Assembly: GCF_024979315.1 (NCBI RefSeq)
Contig: NZ_JANLCK010000012.1
Span: forward strand, 39,003-103,002
Origin: Herbiconiux oxytropis
Lineage (GTDB): Bacteria; Actinomycetota; Actinomycetes; Actinomycetales; Microbacteriaceae
Length of the DNA: 64,000 nt
Reading direction: 5' to 3'
Below the pieces are notes generated by a model that did no database searches, was not told the origin of the DNA, and saw only the letters and a program-made list of their open reading frames with translations. A program made the position numbers and the translations under genes. Positions 7,183 through 16,168 of the stretch are shown here, one piece after another (position 1 is the stretch's first letter; each line of letters starts with the position of its first letter).

Positions 7183-10013
7183 GGTTCATCATGAACGGCG
7201 AGCAGCTCGAGGCCGAGCCCGCTCCCGGCCAGTGCCTGCGCACCTTCATCCGCGACCAGGGCAACTTCGAGGTCAAGAAGGGCTGTGATGCGGGCGACTG
7301 CGGGGCGTGCTCCGTGATCGTCGACGGGATGGCGGTGCACTCGTGCGTGTTCCCTGCGTACCGGGCGGAGGATGCGGTGGTCACGACGGTCGCGGGGCTC
7401 GGCGAGCCGGGCGACCTCAGCGCGGTGCAGTCGAGCTTCGTGGAGAACGCCGGGTTCCAGTGCGGGTTCTGCACGGCCGGCATGGTGGTGACGGCGTCGA
7501 CGCTGAAGCCCGAGCAGCTCGACGACCTGCCGCGGCTCATGAAGGGCAACCTGTGCCGGTGCACGGGGTACCGGGCCATCGAGACGTCGATCCGGCAGGG
7601 GGTCTGCGCCTCGGCGGGTGGGGGCGGATGCGCGAATGTGTGCGGGTCGGCGCCTCATGGGGCGGCGAAGGCGGGAGTCATCGAGCCCGTGGCATCCGCG
7701 CAGCATGCCGCGACGGCAGAGGCGGTGGAGCCCCTGGAGGCGCCCGCCAGCGTCGCGGCCCCCAAGTCGGTGGGCCGGTCGGTCGGTGCGCCGGCCGGCC
7801 CGAGGATCGTGAGCGGGCGCGAGCCCTACACGCTCGACGTCGCCGTGCCGGGAGTCACGCACCTCAAGCTCCTGCAGAGCCCGCACGCGCACGCGCGGAT
7901 CGTCGCGATGCGCACCGAAGCCGCCGAGGCACTCCCCGGAGTGCACGCCGTGCTGACCGCCGCCGACTCCCCCGAGCGCCTCTACTCGACGGCGCGGCAC
8001 CAGTTCCGCACCGACGATCCCGACGACACGCGGCTGTTCGACACCGTCGTGCGGTTCCGCGGCCAGCGCATCGCCGCCGTCGTGGCCGACTCGATCGCGA
8101 TCGCCGAGGCCGCCTGCCGTCTCATCGAGGTCGACTACGAGCTCCTTCCCGCGGTCTTCGACCCCGAGGAGGCCCGCTCCGCGGGGGCGCCCCTCCTGCA
8201 CGGCGACAAGTCGACCGCCGAGTCGCGCATCGCCGAGCCCGAGCGCAACGTCGTCGCCTCGGTGCACTCCGAGATCGGCTCCGTCGCCGAGGGCTTCGCC
8301 GCCGCCGACGCCACAGTCAGGGGCACTTACCAGACGCATCGCGTGTCGCACGCCTCGCTCGAGACGCACGGCTCGGTGGGCTGGCTCGACGAGGCGGGCC
8401 GCCTCGTCATCCGCACGAGCTCGCAGGTGCCCTTCCTCGTGCGCGACGAGATCGCCCACGTCTTCGATCTCGATCCGGCCGCGGTGCGCGTGTTCACGGC
8501 ACGTGTGGGCGGAGGCTTCGGGGGCAAGCAGGAGATCCTCACCGAGGACCTCGTGGCCCTCGCGGTGCTCACCACCGGGCGGCCGGTGCAGTTCGAGTTC
8601 ACCCGGGTCGACCAGTTCACGCTCGCTCCGTGCCGCCACCCCATGCGCGTCTCCGTGGCCGTCGCGGCGACGAGCGACGGCCGGCTCACGGCCCTCGCGG
8701 TCGACGTGCTGAGCGACACCGGGGCCTACGGCAACCACGGCCCCGGAGTCATGTTCCACAGCGTGGGCGAGACCGTGAGCCTCTACAACGCGCCGAACAA
8801 GAAGATCGACGCGGAGGTCGTCTACACGAACAACATCCCCTCCGGCGCCTTCCGGGGCTATGGCCTCGGGCAGGTCGTGTTCGGCATCGAGCAGGCGCTC
8901 GACGAGCTGGCGCGCGAGCTCGGCATCGATCCGTTCGAGTTCCGTCGCATCAACACCGTGAAGCCGGGAGACCCGCTGGTGGCCGCTCACGTGGAGGGCG
9001 ACGACCTCGTGTTCGGAAGCTACGGACTCGACCAGTGCCTCGACCTCACCGAACAGGCGCTCCAGCGCGGCAACGGCGTCGCGGCACCGGTGGGCCCGGA
9101 GTGGACAGTCGGCACGGGGATGGCATCGACCATGATCGCCACGATGCCTCCGCGCGGCCACTTCTCCGAGGTGAGCATCACGCTCGAGGCCGACGGCGGT
9201 TACCTGGCCGGGGTCGGCACCTCGGAGTTCGGCAACGGCACCACGACCGTGCACACCCAGATCGCGTCGAGCGTGCTGGGCACGACTCCGGATCGCATCC
9301 GCATCCGGCAGTCGGACACGGATGCAGCGGTGTTCGACACGGGCGCGTTCGGATCGGCGGGCACCGTCGTGGCGGGCAAGGCGCTGCACGCGGCAGCCGA
9401 GGCGCTGAAGGGCACGATCCTCCGCACGGCCTCCGAGCTCGCCGGCGAGTGGAGCCAGGGGCACCTCGAGGCCGACGGTGTGCGGATCGGCGACACGCTC
9501 GTGCCGCTCGCCGACATCGCGGCAGCCGCCGGAGGTTCGATCACGGAGTCGGGCAGTGAAGACGGGTCGAAGCGGTCGCTGGCTTTCAACGTGCACGGCT
9601 TCCGCGTGGGGGTGAATCGGGCGACCGGTGAGGTGCGCATCCTGCAGTCGGTGCATGCCGCTGATGCGGGCTTCGTCCTCAACCCGGAGCAGCTCCGCGG
9701 CCAGGTGGAGGGTGGGGTGGCGCAGGCCATCGGATCGGCGCTGTACGAGGAGATGCTGCTCGATGAGGGCCTCGTGAAGACGCAGGTCTTCCGCAGCTAC
9801 CACGTGCCGCAGATGGTCGACGTGCCCGAGACGGAGGTGCTGTTCGCAGAGACAGACGACACGGTGGGGCCGTACGGGGCCAAGTCGATGAGCGAGGCCC
9901 CCTACAACCCGGTGGCCGCGGCCCTGGCCAACGCCGTGCGCGACGCCACCGGAGTGCGCCCGCACGAGCTCCCCATCTCCCGTGACCGCGTGTGGAGGAT
10001 GCTCCGCGCCTGA
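7179..10013 (+). CDS. Fused [2Fe-2S]-molybdopterin subunit of a xanthine dehydrogenase-type enzyme
   Basis: The 944-residue protein joins two usually separate bacterial XDH subunits. Residues 1-145 carry both iron-sulfur clusters: Cys36, 41, 44, 56 (plant-ferredoxin type), then Cys95, 98, 126, 128 (QCGFC and LCRCTGY). A Cys/Gly/Ala-rich linker spans about 146-200. The Mo domain follows with [19 protein letters not shown] (the Arg that orients purines in XDH) and GAKSMSEAP, where Glu906 is the likely catalytic base. The layout resembles aldehyde oxidoreductase Mop, but a separate FAD subunit, the moa/moe genes and purine genes nearby favour xanthine/hypoxanthine as substrate. Substrate identity is inference. 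Confidence 0.88.
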   Translation: MRFIMNGEQLEAEPAPGQCLRTFIRDQGNFEVKKGCDAGDCGACSVIVDGMAVHSCVFPAYRAEDAVVTTVAGLGEPGDLSAVQSSFVENAGFQCGFCTAGMVVTASTLKPEQLDDLPRLMKGNLCRCTGYRAIETSIRQGVCASAGGGGCANVCGSAPHGAAKAGVIEPVASAQHAATAEAVEPLEAPASVAAPKSVGRSVGAPAGPRIVSGREPYTLDVAVPGVTHLKLLQSPHAHARIVAMRTEAAEALPGVHAVLTAADSPERLYSTARHQFRTDDPDDTRLFDTVVRFRGQRIAAVVADSIAIAEAACRLIEVDYELLPAVFDPEEARSAGAPLLHGDKSTAESRIAEPERNVVASVHSEIGSVAEGFAAADATVRGTYQTHRVSHASLETHGSVGWLDEAGRLVIRTSSQVPFLVRDEIAHVFDLDPAAVRVFTARVGGGFGGKQEILTEDLVALAVLTTGRPVQFEFTRVDQFTLAPCRHPMRVSVAVAATSDGRLTALAVDVLSDTGAYGNHGPGVMFHSVGETVSLYNAPNKKIDAEVVYTNNIPSGAFRGYGLGQVVFGIEQALDELARELGIDPFEFRRINTVKPGDPLVAAHVEGDDLVFGSYGLDQCLDLTEQALQRGNGVAAPVGPEWTVGTGMASTMIATMPPRGHFSEVSITLEADGGYLAGVGTSEFGNGTTTVHTQIASSVLGTTPDRIRIRQSDTDAAVFDTGAFGSAGTVVAGKALHAAAEALKGTILRTASELAGEWSQGHLEADGVRIGDTLVPLADIAAAAGGSITESGSEDGSKRSLAFNVHGFRVGVNRATGEVRILQSVHAADAGFVLNPEQLRGQVEGGVAQAIGSALYEEMLLDEGLVKTQVFRSYHVPQMVDVPETEVLFAETDDTVGPYGAKSMSEAPYNPVAAALANAVRDATGVRPHELPISRDRVWRMLRA

Positions 10014-10092
10014 GCGCACCGCCGCCGCCTGCTGCTCCGGCACCCGCGCGACGCCGGTGCAGCGGGACGGACTCGTCGTGCCGCCCTGGGTC

Positions 10093-11169
10093 TCAGCGCC
10101 ACGGGCGGAGGGGGCGGAGGTCGGTGCGGGCGGCCGCGGCCACGGTGGAGGCGACGAGGTCGAGGGTGGCGGTGCGGAGCTGCCACTGCTGCCAGTAGAG
10201 CGGCACGTCGAGGTGGGCGCCAGGGTCGAGCTGCACGAGGTCGAGGCCCGCGCTCTGAGCCTCCGGCACCATGCCCCAGCCGTAGCCCGCCGCCACCGCC
10301 CGCACGAAGTCGGCAGACGCCGGCACGAAGTGACGCGGCGGCTCCGCTCGGGGCTTGCCATCGCGCCCCACGCCGGCCGCGGGTGGCGCGGTCGGCGACT
10401 CATCCCCCTGGGGCTCGCCTGCTCGCGCCGAGCCCAGCTCAGGTCGCGGCACCGACGGCTCGTCCGCCCCCGGCACCTCAGCCCGCGGGTCGGCGGCGCG
10501 GCGGAGCAGGTAGTCGTGCTGGAGTTCGTCGCGGTGGTCGAACACCACCACCGGCGCCGACCTCAGCGACTCCAGCGACGCCCGGCGCGCACCCCGTTCG
10601 AGCTCCGGGAACCACCGCTGCACGAACCCCCGGGACGCCACCGGCGCGTACCGCATCACGCCGAGACCCATCGACGTGCAGCCCTGCACCGGTTCCGCCA
10701 CCGCCGAGACCGCCGCCATGACGGTGCCGTCGCGGAGCAGAGCCGTGGTGTGGCTCTCGTCCTCCCGGTGGAAATCGAAGTCCATCGACCCCGCCAGTTC
10801 GGCGAGCGCCGGCAGCAACCAGGTCGCGAGCGAATCGGCGTTCACCGCGAGCGGCACCCGGATGCGCGGAGCCGGGGCCGGCACCGCCAGGTCACCAGCC
10901 TCCCCGCCGGCCTCCCCACCCAGTTCCCGGGCCACATCGTCGGTCAGCACCGAGAGCTGACGCGCCAACCTCAGCAGCACCCGACCGGAATCGGTGGCGG
11001 CAGTCGGCTTCGAGCGCGTCAGCAGCACGCGCCCGACCGAGTTCTCGAGAGCCCGGATGCGCTGACTCACCGCTGACGGCGTGATGCGCAGCCGGCGGGC
11101 CGCGGCCTCGAACGTTCCCTCGCTCACGGCGGCATCGAGGGCGGCGAGCTGGGAGGGGTCGAGTTGCAT
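10093..11169 (-). CDS. lysG: LysR-type regulator of lysine/arginine export (LysG/ArgP family)
   Basis: The 358-residue protein has an N-terminal winged helix (DAAVSEGTFEAAARRLRITPSAVS, about residues 12-35) typical of LysG/ArgP and a LysR effector domain. An Ala/Pro/Glu-rich insertion of about 45 residues near 225-270 makes it longer than the usual 290-300. It is divergent from lysE, as in Corynebacterium, where LysG senses lysine or arginine and activates the exporter. The start is supported by a -10 6 nt upstream, and a 7-bp inverted repeat lies between the two genes. Confidence 0.88.
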   Translation of the reverse strand: MQLDPSQLAALDAAVSEGTFEAAARRLRITPSAVSQRIRALENSVGRVLLTRSKPTAATDSGRVLLRLARQLSVLTDDVARELGGEAGGEAGDLAVPAPAPRIRVPLAVNADSLATWLLPALAELAGSMDFDFHREDESHTTALLRDGTVMAAVSAVAEPVQGCTSMGLGVMRYAPVASRGFVQRWFPELERGARRASLESLRSAPVVVFDHRDELQHDYLLRRAADPRAEVPGADEPSVPRPELGSARAGEPQGDESPTAPPAAGVGRDGKPRAEPPRHFVPASADFVRAVAAGYGWGMVPEAQSAGLDLVQLDPGAHLDVPLYWQQWQLRTATLDLVASTVAAAARTDLRPLRPWR

Positions 11170-11175
11170 GAAGCA

Positions 11176-11181
11176 ACGCTA
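11176..11181 (-). promoter_or_regulatory. -10 element of a leaderless lysG promoter
   Basis: TAGCGT on the minus strand sits 6 nt before the lysG ATG and overlaps the left arm of the adjacent inverted repeat, which would allow autorepression. Confidence 0.55.
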
Positions 11182-11203
11182 ATGCATCCGTAGAAACATT
11201 AGC
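11178..11203. promoter_or_regulatory. Predicted LysG operator: GCTAATG-N12-CATTAGC
   Basis: A perfect 7-bp inverted repeat with a 12-bp spacer lies between lysG and lysE. It overlaps the lysG -10 and is centred about 48 bp before the predicted lysE transcription start, the usual position for a LysR-type activator. The T-N11-A character of LysR boxes is met within it. Confidence 0.7.
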
Positions 11204-11226
11204 TGGACTGCGGGCGCGCGGATGCC

Positions 11227-11232
11227 TAGCGT
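11227..11232 (+). promoter_or_regulatory. -10 element of a leaderless lysE promoter
   Basis: TAGCGT lies 6 nt before the lysE GTG, identical in sequence and spacing to the divergent lysG element. Confidence 0.55.
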
Positions 11233-11238
11233 CGAAGG

Positions 11239-12018
11239 GTGCTCGCATCCCTCGCCCCGCTCGATCCGCTCGCCGCTCTCGCCGGTCTCGGCTTCGGGCT
11301 CTCGCTCATCGTCGCCATCGGCGCCCAGAACGCCTTCGTGCTGCGGCAGGGACTGCTCCGCCGTCACGTGCTGGCCGTCGTCGCCGTCTGCGCGATCTCG
11401 GACGTCGTGCTGATCGGCCTCGGCGTGAGCGGCATCGGCGTGCTCGTGGAGCGCCTGCCGGCCCTGCTCGTCGCCGCTCGCATCGGCGGAGCCGTCTTCC
11501 TCGTCGTCTACGGCCTCCTCGCCGCCCGCCGCGCCCTCCGCCCGGGCGCCGCCCTCACGCCCGACCTCGCCGCCCCCGAGGTGGGCGAGGGCCGCCGCGA
11601 TGGGGGGATAGTCGGCGACGGCATCGCGCCCGGCGAAGCCGTCGGAACCGACCACACCGCGACCGGAAGCGCATCCACCACCACGAGCACCGCCCCTGCC
11701 ACCCGCCGCCGCACCTCCCGGGCCACCGGCGGCCTCCTCGCCGCGATTCTCACGGCCCTCGCCCTCACCTGGCTCAACCCGCACGTGTACCTCGACACCG
11801 TCGTGCTCCTCGGCTCGATCGCCAGCACGCACGGCGACTCCCGCTGGATCTTCGGCGCCGGAGCCGCCCTCGGCAGCATCATCTGGTTCACCGCCCTCGG
11901 CTACGGCGCACGCCTCCTCCGCCCGGTCTTCGCGAAGCCCGTCGCCTGGCGCGTGCTCGACGGCATCATCGCCGTCATGATGATCGCCATCGCGGCCTCG
12001 CTCCTGCTCGGCCTCTGA
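11239..12018 (+). CDS. lysE: LysE-type amino acid exporter
   Basis: The 259-residue membrane protein of the LysE family exports L-lysine and L-arginine when internal levels rise. The N terminus carries the signature GLSLIVAIGAQNAFVLRQG. About six hydrophobic segments are visible, interrupted by a long Gly/Ala/Thr-rich cytoplasmic loop (about residues 105-165), and the later ALALTWLNPHVYLDT motif is conserved. The GTG at 11239 has no proper Shine-Dalgarno but has a -10 six bases upstream. Divergence from lysG supports the assignment. Confidence 0.92.
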   Translation: MLASLAPLDPLAALAGLGFGLSLIVAIGAQNAFVLRQGLLRRHVLAVVAVCAISDVVLIGLGVSGIGVLVERLPALLVAARIGGAVFLVVYGLLAARRALRPGAALTPDLAAPEVGEGRRDGGIVGDGIAPGEAVGTDHTATGSASTTTSTAPATRRRTSRATGGLLAAILTALALTWLNPHVYLDTVVLLGSIASTHGDSRWIFGAGAALGSIIWFTALGYGARLLRPVFAKPVAWRVLDGIIAVMMIAIAASLLLGL

Positions 12019-12028
12019 GCCGCACCCC

Positions 12029-13405
12029 CTACCGCCCCCGCAACTCCTCCACGGCCCGCACGACCCCCCGCGCCACCGCCTGTCCGTCCACGTGCACGAG
12101 CTCTCCGTCCCGCACCACGGCCGATCCGCCCACGAGGAGCAGCGCCAAGGGCGGCGGCGCCCCGAGCGTGAGTGCCGCCACCGGGTCCGCGATCCCCGCG
12201 TGCTCGACCCCGTCGATCCGCCACAGCGCCAGGTCGCCCAGTTTGCCCACCTCGATCGACCCGAGCTCCGCCGACCGCCCGAGCACGCGCGCCCCGCCCA
12301 TCGTCGCCACCCGCAGCGCCTCCCGTCCGCTCAGCGCCCCAGCGCCTCCCCGCAGCCGCCCGGCGAGCACCGCCATCCGGATCTCGGAGTCCAGCCGGCC
12401 CGACTCGTTCGACGCCGATCCGTCGACCCCGAGCCCCACCGGAACCCCCGCCGCGAGCAGCTGCGGCACCGGGGCGATGCCCGCCGCCAGCCGCGCGTTC
12501 GACGACGGGCAGTGCGCCACCCCCGTGCCCGTCGCCGCGAAACGCCCGATCGCATCGTCGTCGAGGTGCACGCAGTGTGCCATCCAGACGTCGTCGCCGA
12601 GCCACCCCAGGTCGTCGAGGTACTGCGTGGGGGTGCGGCCGAAGCGCTCGAGGCAGAACGCGTCCTCCTCCACCGTCTCGGAGCCGTGCGTGTGCAGCCG
12701 CACAGCCCCCGGCAGCGAGCGGGCGAGCACAGCGGATTCGCGCAGCAGATCGGCCGTCACCGAGAACGGCGAGCACGGCGCGAGGGCGATCTTCACGAAC
12801 GCCTCACGCGAGGGGTCGTGGAAGCGCGCGACCGCCTCCGCACTCGCCTCGAGCGCTGCGGCGGTGGTCTCCACGGCGAAGTCCGGCGGCAGCCCGCCCT
12901 GCGAGCGCCCGAGGTCCATCGATCCGCGCGTCGCATGCAGCCGCACCCCGACAGCACCGGCCGCCTCCACGATCGAGCCGAGGATGTCACCGCCCCCGCG
13001 CGGGAACACGTAGTGGTGGTCGCCCATCGTCGTGCAGCCCGAGAGCGCACCCACCGCGAGCCCGCCGAGCGCGCCCGGACCGACGGTGTCGGCGGTGATC
13101 CGCGACCACGTCGGGTACAGCGCGGTCAGCCAGTCGAACAGGATCGCATCCTGGGCGATCCCCCTGGTCAGCCACTGGTAGAGGTGGTGGTGGGTGTTGA
13201 TGAGGCCGGGCGTGAGCAGGTGACCGGTGCCGTCGATCCTGGTCACGGATGCGCCACCGCCGAGCTGCTCGTCCGGCACGGCTCCCGAGCCCACCGCCAC
13301 GATCTCGGCCCCTTCGAGCACCACGTAGCCGGACTCGTGCTCCGTCCCGACGGCATCCACCGTGACGACGTACGCGTTCTCGATGACGACACGCGCGGCA
13401 CTCAC
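12029..13405 (-). CDS. Amidohydrolase, probable 8-oxoguanine deaminase-type nucleobase deaminase
   Basis: The 458-residue member of the ATZ/TRZ-type amidohydrolases has all mononuclear metal-site residues: the first motif INTHHHLYQ, HTHGSE on strand 5, MAHCVHL on strand 6 and GVDGSASNE with the metal Asp on strand 8. PSSNARLAAG is typical of 8-oxoguanine, guanine and hydroxyatrazine deaminases. In this purine context 8-oxoguanine to urate is the best guess, though other aminopurines or pterins are possible. The GTG start overlaps the xdhC stop by 4 nt. Confidence 0.75.
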   Translation of the reverse strand: MSAARVVIENAYVVTVDAVGTEHESGYVVLEGAEIVAVGSGAVPDEQLGGGASVTRIDGTGHLLTPGLINTHHHLYQWLTRGIAQDAILFDWLTALYPTWSRITADTVGPGALGGLAVGALSGCTTMGDHHYVFPRGGGDILGSIVEAAGAVGVRLHATRGSMDLGRSQGGLPPDFAVETTAAALEASAEAVARFHDPSREAFVKIALAPCSPFSVTADLLRESAVLARSLPGAVRLHTHGSETVEEDAFCLERFGRTPTQYLDDLGWLGDDVWMAHCVHLDDDAIGRFAATGTGVAHCPSSNARLAAGIAPVPQLLAAGVPVGLGVDGSASNESGRLDSEIRMAVLAGRLRGGAGALSGREALRVATMGGARVLGRSAELGSIEVGKLGDLALWRIDGVEHAGIADPVAALTLGAPPPLALLLVGGSAVVRDGELVHVDGQAVARGVVRAVEELRGR

Positions 13406-14607
13406 GGCGCCTCCCCCACGACAGGCGCTCGATCCACGACACGGTCGACCGGCACAGCGTCGACCCGGTGAATGGGCCCGGATGCGACGCGGAGCGACGC
13501 GCCCGACGCACCGTTCCGTGCGGCGATCACCTCGGCCAGGATCGACACGGCGGTCTCCTCGGGCGTCGATCCGCCGAGGTCGAGCCCGATCGGCGAGTGC
13601 AGCGACGCGAGCGCCTCGTCGTCGAGACCGCGCGAACGCAGCGCCGCGACGCGACGGTCGTGCGTGACGCGCGAACCCATCGCCCCCACGTACGCCACGG
13701 GCAGCGCGAGCGCCGCCTCGATCAGCGGCACGTCGAACTTGTCGTCGTGGGTGAGGATGCAGACGACCGTGCGCTCGTCGACCTCCGTCTCGGCGAGGTA
13801 GTCGGTGGGCCAGCGGTTGACGACCTCGGCGTGCGGGAAGCGGTCGGCGGTGGCGAACACCGGACGCGCGTCGCACACGGTCACCCGGTAGCCGAGCAGC
13901 GCCGCGGCATTCGACAGCGCCACCGAGAAGTCGACCGCGCCGAACACGATCATCCGCGGCGGCGCGGCGGCCACCACGAGCACCGCCTCGACCACGACCC
14001 CGTCGCACTCGATCTCCCGCCGCTCGGTGCGCCCGCGATGCAGCGCACCGAGCAGCGCCGCCTGCAGCGCCGCCGGCACCGCAGGCACGAGCACAGCCGG
14101 TCCGAGCGCACCGGCATCGCCCTCCCACGTGTCGTGTGCGACCATCAGCCGAAGTCCGTCCGCCGGCCGCCGACCCTGCTCGTCCACATCCTCGGATGCC
14201 TGTGGCAGCACGAGAGCGACACCCGCGGCCCGACCCTCCCGCGCCAGCGCCAGCTCGCCGAGCAGCGCCGTCGAGGCCTCGTTGCGCATGCCGGCAGGCG
14301 CGAGTTCGTGCACCGCGACGGTGATCCGGCCGCCGCACGACAGCCCCACGGCGAACGCGTCGGCGTCGCTGAAGCCGAACGCGCAGATCTCCGCTTCGCC
14401 CGTGTCGAGCACACGGCCGCACGCCTCGTAGACAGCGCCCTCGACGCAACCGCCCGAGATGCTGCCGATCACGCGACCGGCGTCGTCGACGGCCATCGAG
14501 GTTCCGAGTGCCCGCGGCGCACTGCCGTCGACGGCCACGACGGTGGCCACGGCGAGCCTCCGCCCGGTGGCGAGCGACTCGAGGAGTGCTGCGGCGAGTT
14601 CGAGCAT
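13402..14607 (-). CDS. xdhC: XdhC-family molybdenum cofactor insertion chaperone
   Basis: The 401-residue protein has the XdhC/CoxI N-terminal domain (VVAVDGSAPRALGTSMAV, then ISGGCVEGAVYEA) and a C-terminal Rossmann domain (FGAVDFSVALSNAAALLGY; VAYVGAMGSR). XdhC proteins bind and sulfurate the molybdenum cofactor and insert it into xanthine dehydrogenase. It forms a two-gene operon with the downstream deaminase and lies 3.4 kb from the XDH genes. An AGGGGG-type ribosome site precedes the ATG. Confidence 0.9.
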   Translation of the reverse strand: MLELAAALLESLATGRRLAVATVVAVDGSAPRALGTSMAVDDAGRVIGSISGGCVEGAVYEACGRVLDTGEAEICAFGFSDADAFAVGLSCGGRITVAVHELAPAGMRNEASTALLGELALAREGRAAGVALVLPQASEDVDEQGRRPADGLRLMVAHDTWEGDAGALGPAVLVPAVPAALQAALLGALHRGRTERREIECDGVVVEAVLVVAAAPPRMIVFGAVDFSVALSNAAALLGYRVTVCDARPVFATADRFPHAEVVNRWPTDYLAETEVDERTVVCILTHDDKFDVPLIEAALALPVAYVGAMGSRVTHDRRVAALRSRGLDDEALASLHSPIGLDLGGSTPEETAVSILAEVIAARNGASGASLRVASGPIHRVDAVPVDRVVDRAPVVGEAP

Positions 14608-14742
14608 GGAGCCCCCTCCGGTTGACTGCGAGTGCGTGTGCGTGCGGCGTGTATGCGACGAGCTGGGGGCGAGTGCCCACGACGACCCGCCCGCACCCGC
14701 CTACGACACGAGCCTGACACATCCGCGTGTTAGAAATCTCGC

Positions 14743-16083
14743 ATGCTCATCATCCACGACGCGGCCCGGATCGTGATCGACGCCGAGACCGAGCTAGGCC
14801 CCGGCGACTTCGCAGTCGGCAGCACCGTGCCGCGCGAGCAGCCGGGCTCCCAGCCCGACCCCGAGCCCCCGGCACCCACCCCCGACCACCTCGACGCCTC
14901 CGGCTGCATCATCACCCCCGGCCTCGTCAATGCCCACCACCACCTGCTGCAGACCGCCTTCCGCACACTGCCCGGCACCCGCGGTGTGCCCATGCACGTC
15001 TGGCTCCCCACCATGGCCGCCGCCTACTCCGCGGTGGGTATCGACCCCGAGCTCGCCCACGCCGCCGCCCGAGCGGGCATCGCCGAGGGACTGCTCGGTG
15101 GCGTCACCACCGTGGCCGACCACCACCTCACCTGGCCGAACGGCGCCGGCGAGGCTCGCGCCTCCGTCGCCCTCGCCGAGGCCACCGCGCGGGCCGCTCG
15201 CGAGCTCGGCGGCCGCCTCGCGTTCGTGCGCGGCACCGCGCGCGACGATCCCGAGGAGGCCGCCCTCTCGGCCGAGGCCCTCGCCGACGCCCTGGTGCCC
15301 GGCGCCACCAACGGCGTGACGGCCGACGGGATGCTGCAGCTCGCCGTCGGTCCGGCCGGTGTGCACAGCGACAGTGCCGACACCTTCCGCCTGCTCGGCG
15401 AGGTGGCCGCCCGGCGCGGGCTCCGCCGCCGCACGCAGGCCAACGAGCAGGTCGACGTGGCGATCGCGCTCGAGAAGCACGGCCGGCGCCCGATCGACCT
15501 CCTCGACGAGTGGGGCTGGCTCGCCGACGACGTGACCCTCGCCCACCTCTGCGCCGTCACCCCCGACGAGATCGCCCTCCTCGCCGCCCGCGGCGTCACC
15601 GCCACCCACGCCCCGGGCTGCGACCTCCCGATGGGCTGGGGCATCGCCCCCGTGGCCGCCCTCCGCGAAGCCGGCATCGTGGTGGGCCTCGGCACGAGCG
15701 GGGGCGGCAGCAACGATGCCGGCCACCTGCTGGCGGATGCCCGCCTGGCCCTGCAGGTCGCGCCGCTCGTGGGGCCGCCGATCCCGGCCCGTGACATGCT
15801 GGGCATGGCGATGGAGGGCTCGGCCACAGGGCTCGGGCGACCCGAGCTCGGTCACCTCAGGCCGGGAGCCGCAGCCGACCTCTGCGTCTGGGACGTCTCG
15901 GGCGTCGCCGATGCCGGTGTCGCCGATCCGGTCGCGGGCCTCCTCTGGGCCTCGCCCGGCCGCCGCCCGCGGCACGTCGTGGTGGCGGGCCGCGTGGTGG
16001 TCCGCCACTACGAGCTCGTCTCCCACGACCAGCGCGACCTCGCCGCCGACCTCACGACCCTCCTCGCCGCCCGCCGCACCTGA
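14743..16083 (+). CDS. Divergent nucleobase-deaminase-like amidohydrolase lacking two metal ligands
   Basis: The 446-residue protein is clearly homologous to the deaminase at 12029-13405 along its length (first motif VNAHHHLLQ at 63-70; IALEKHGRRPIDLLDEWGWL; GVTATHAPG). However, the strand-5 HTH metal motif is RTQ here (Gln232 instead of His) and the strand-8 Asp is Ser319 (GTSG). The neighbouring Glu235 is kept. With two of four metal ligands changed it may bind metal differently, use another chemistry, or be non-catalytic. A weak leaderless -10 (TAGAAA, 6 nt before the ATG) precedes it. It is divergent from xdhC. Confidence 0.75.
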   Translation: MLIIHDAARIVIDAETELGPGDFAVGSTVPREQPGSQPDPEPPAPTPDHLDASGCIITPGLVNAHHHLLQTAFRTLPGTRGVPMHVWLPTMAAAYSAVGIDPELAHAAARAGIAEGLLGGVTTVADHHLTWPNGAGEARASVALAEATARAARELGGRLAFVRGTARDDPEEAALSAEALADALVPGATNGVTADGMLQLAVGPAGVHSDSADTFRLLGEVAARRGLRRRTQANEQVDVAIALEKHGRRPIDLLDEWGWLADDVTLAHLCAVTPDEIALLAARGVTATHAPGCDLPMGWGIAPVAALREAGIVVGLGTSGGGSNDAGHLLADARLALQVAPLVGPPIPARDMLGMAMEGSATGLGRPELGHLRPGAAADLCVWDVSGVADAGVADPVAGLLWASPGRRPRHVVVAGRVVVRHYELVSHDQRDLAADLTTLLAARRT

Positions 16084-16092
16084 CCTGCCCTC

Positions 16093-16154
16093 TGCCGAAC
16101 CGTCACTTCTCACGCCGAAACGGCCGGGGATGTGTGGAGAGTGACGTCTCGGCA
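16093..16154. terminator. Long hairpin between converging genes (bidirectional terminator candidate)
   Basis: TGCCGAACCGTCACTTCTC pairs with GAGAGTGACGTCTCGGCA (about 16 of 18 positions) around a loop of about 25 nt. It lies between the ends of two converging genes. There is no U-tract, so factor-independent termination is uncertain. Confidence 0.6.
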
Positions 16155-16168
16155 GACTTCGGGAGGGG

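Noticed and set aside
7038..10403. A 1121-codon open frame antisense to the XDH genes
   Set aside because: It is a GC-driven shadow of the real genes: composition is His/Arg/Gly-rich, no domains are recognisable, and the sense-strand frames carry intact catalytic motifs.
12029..13405. Atrazine/hydroxyatrazine hydrolase
   Set aside because: The family is shared, but purine genes and XdhC in the same operon make a purine-type deaminase more likely.
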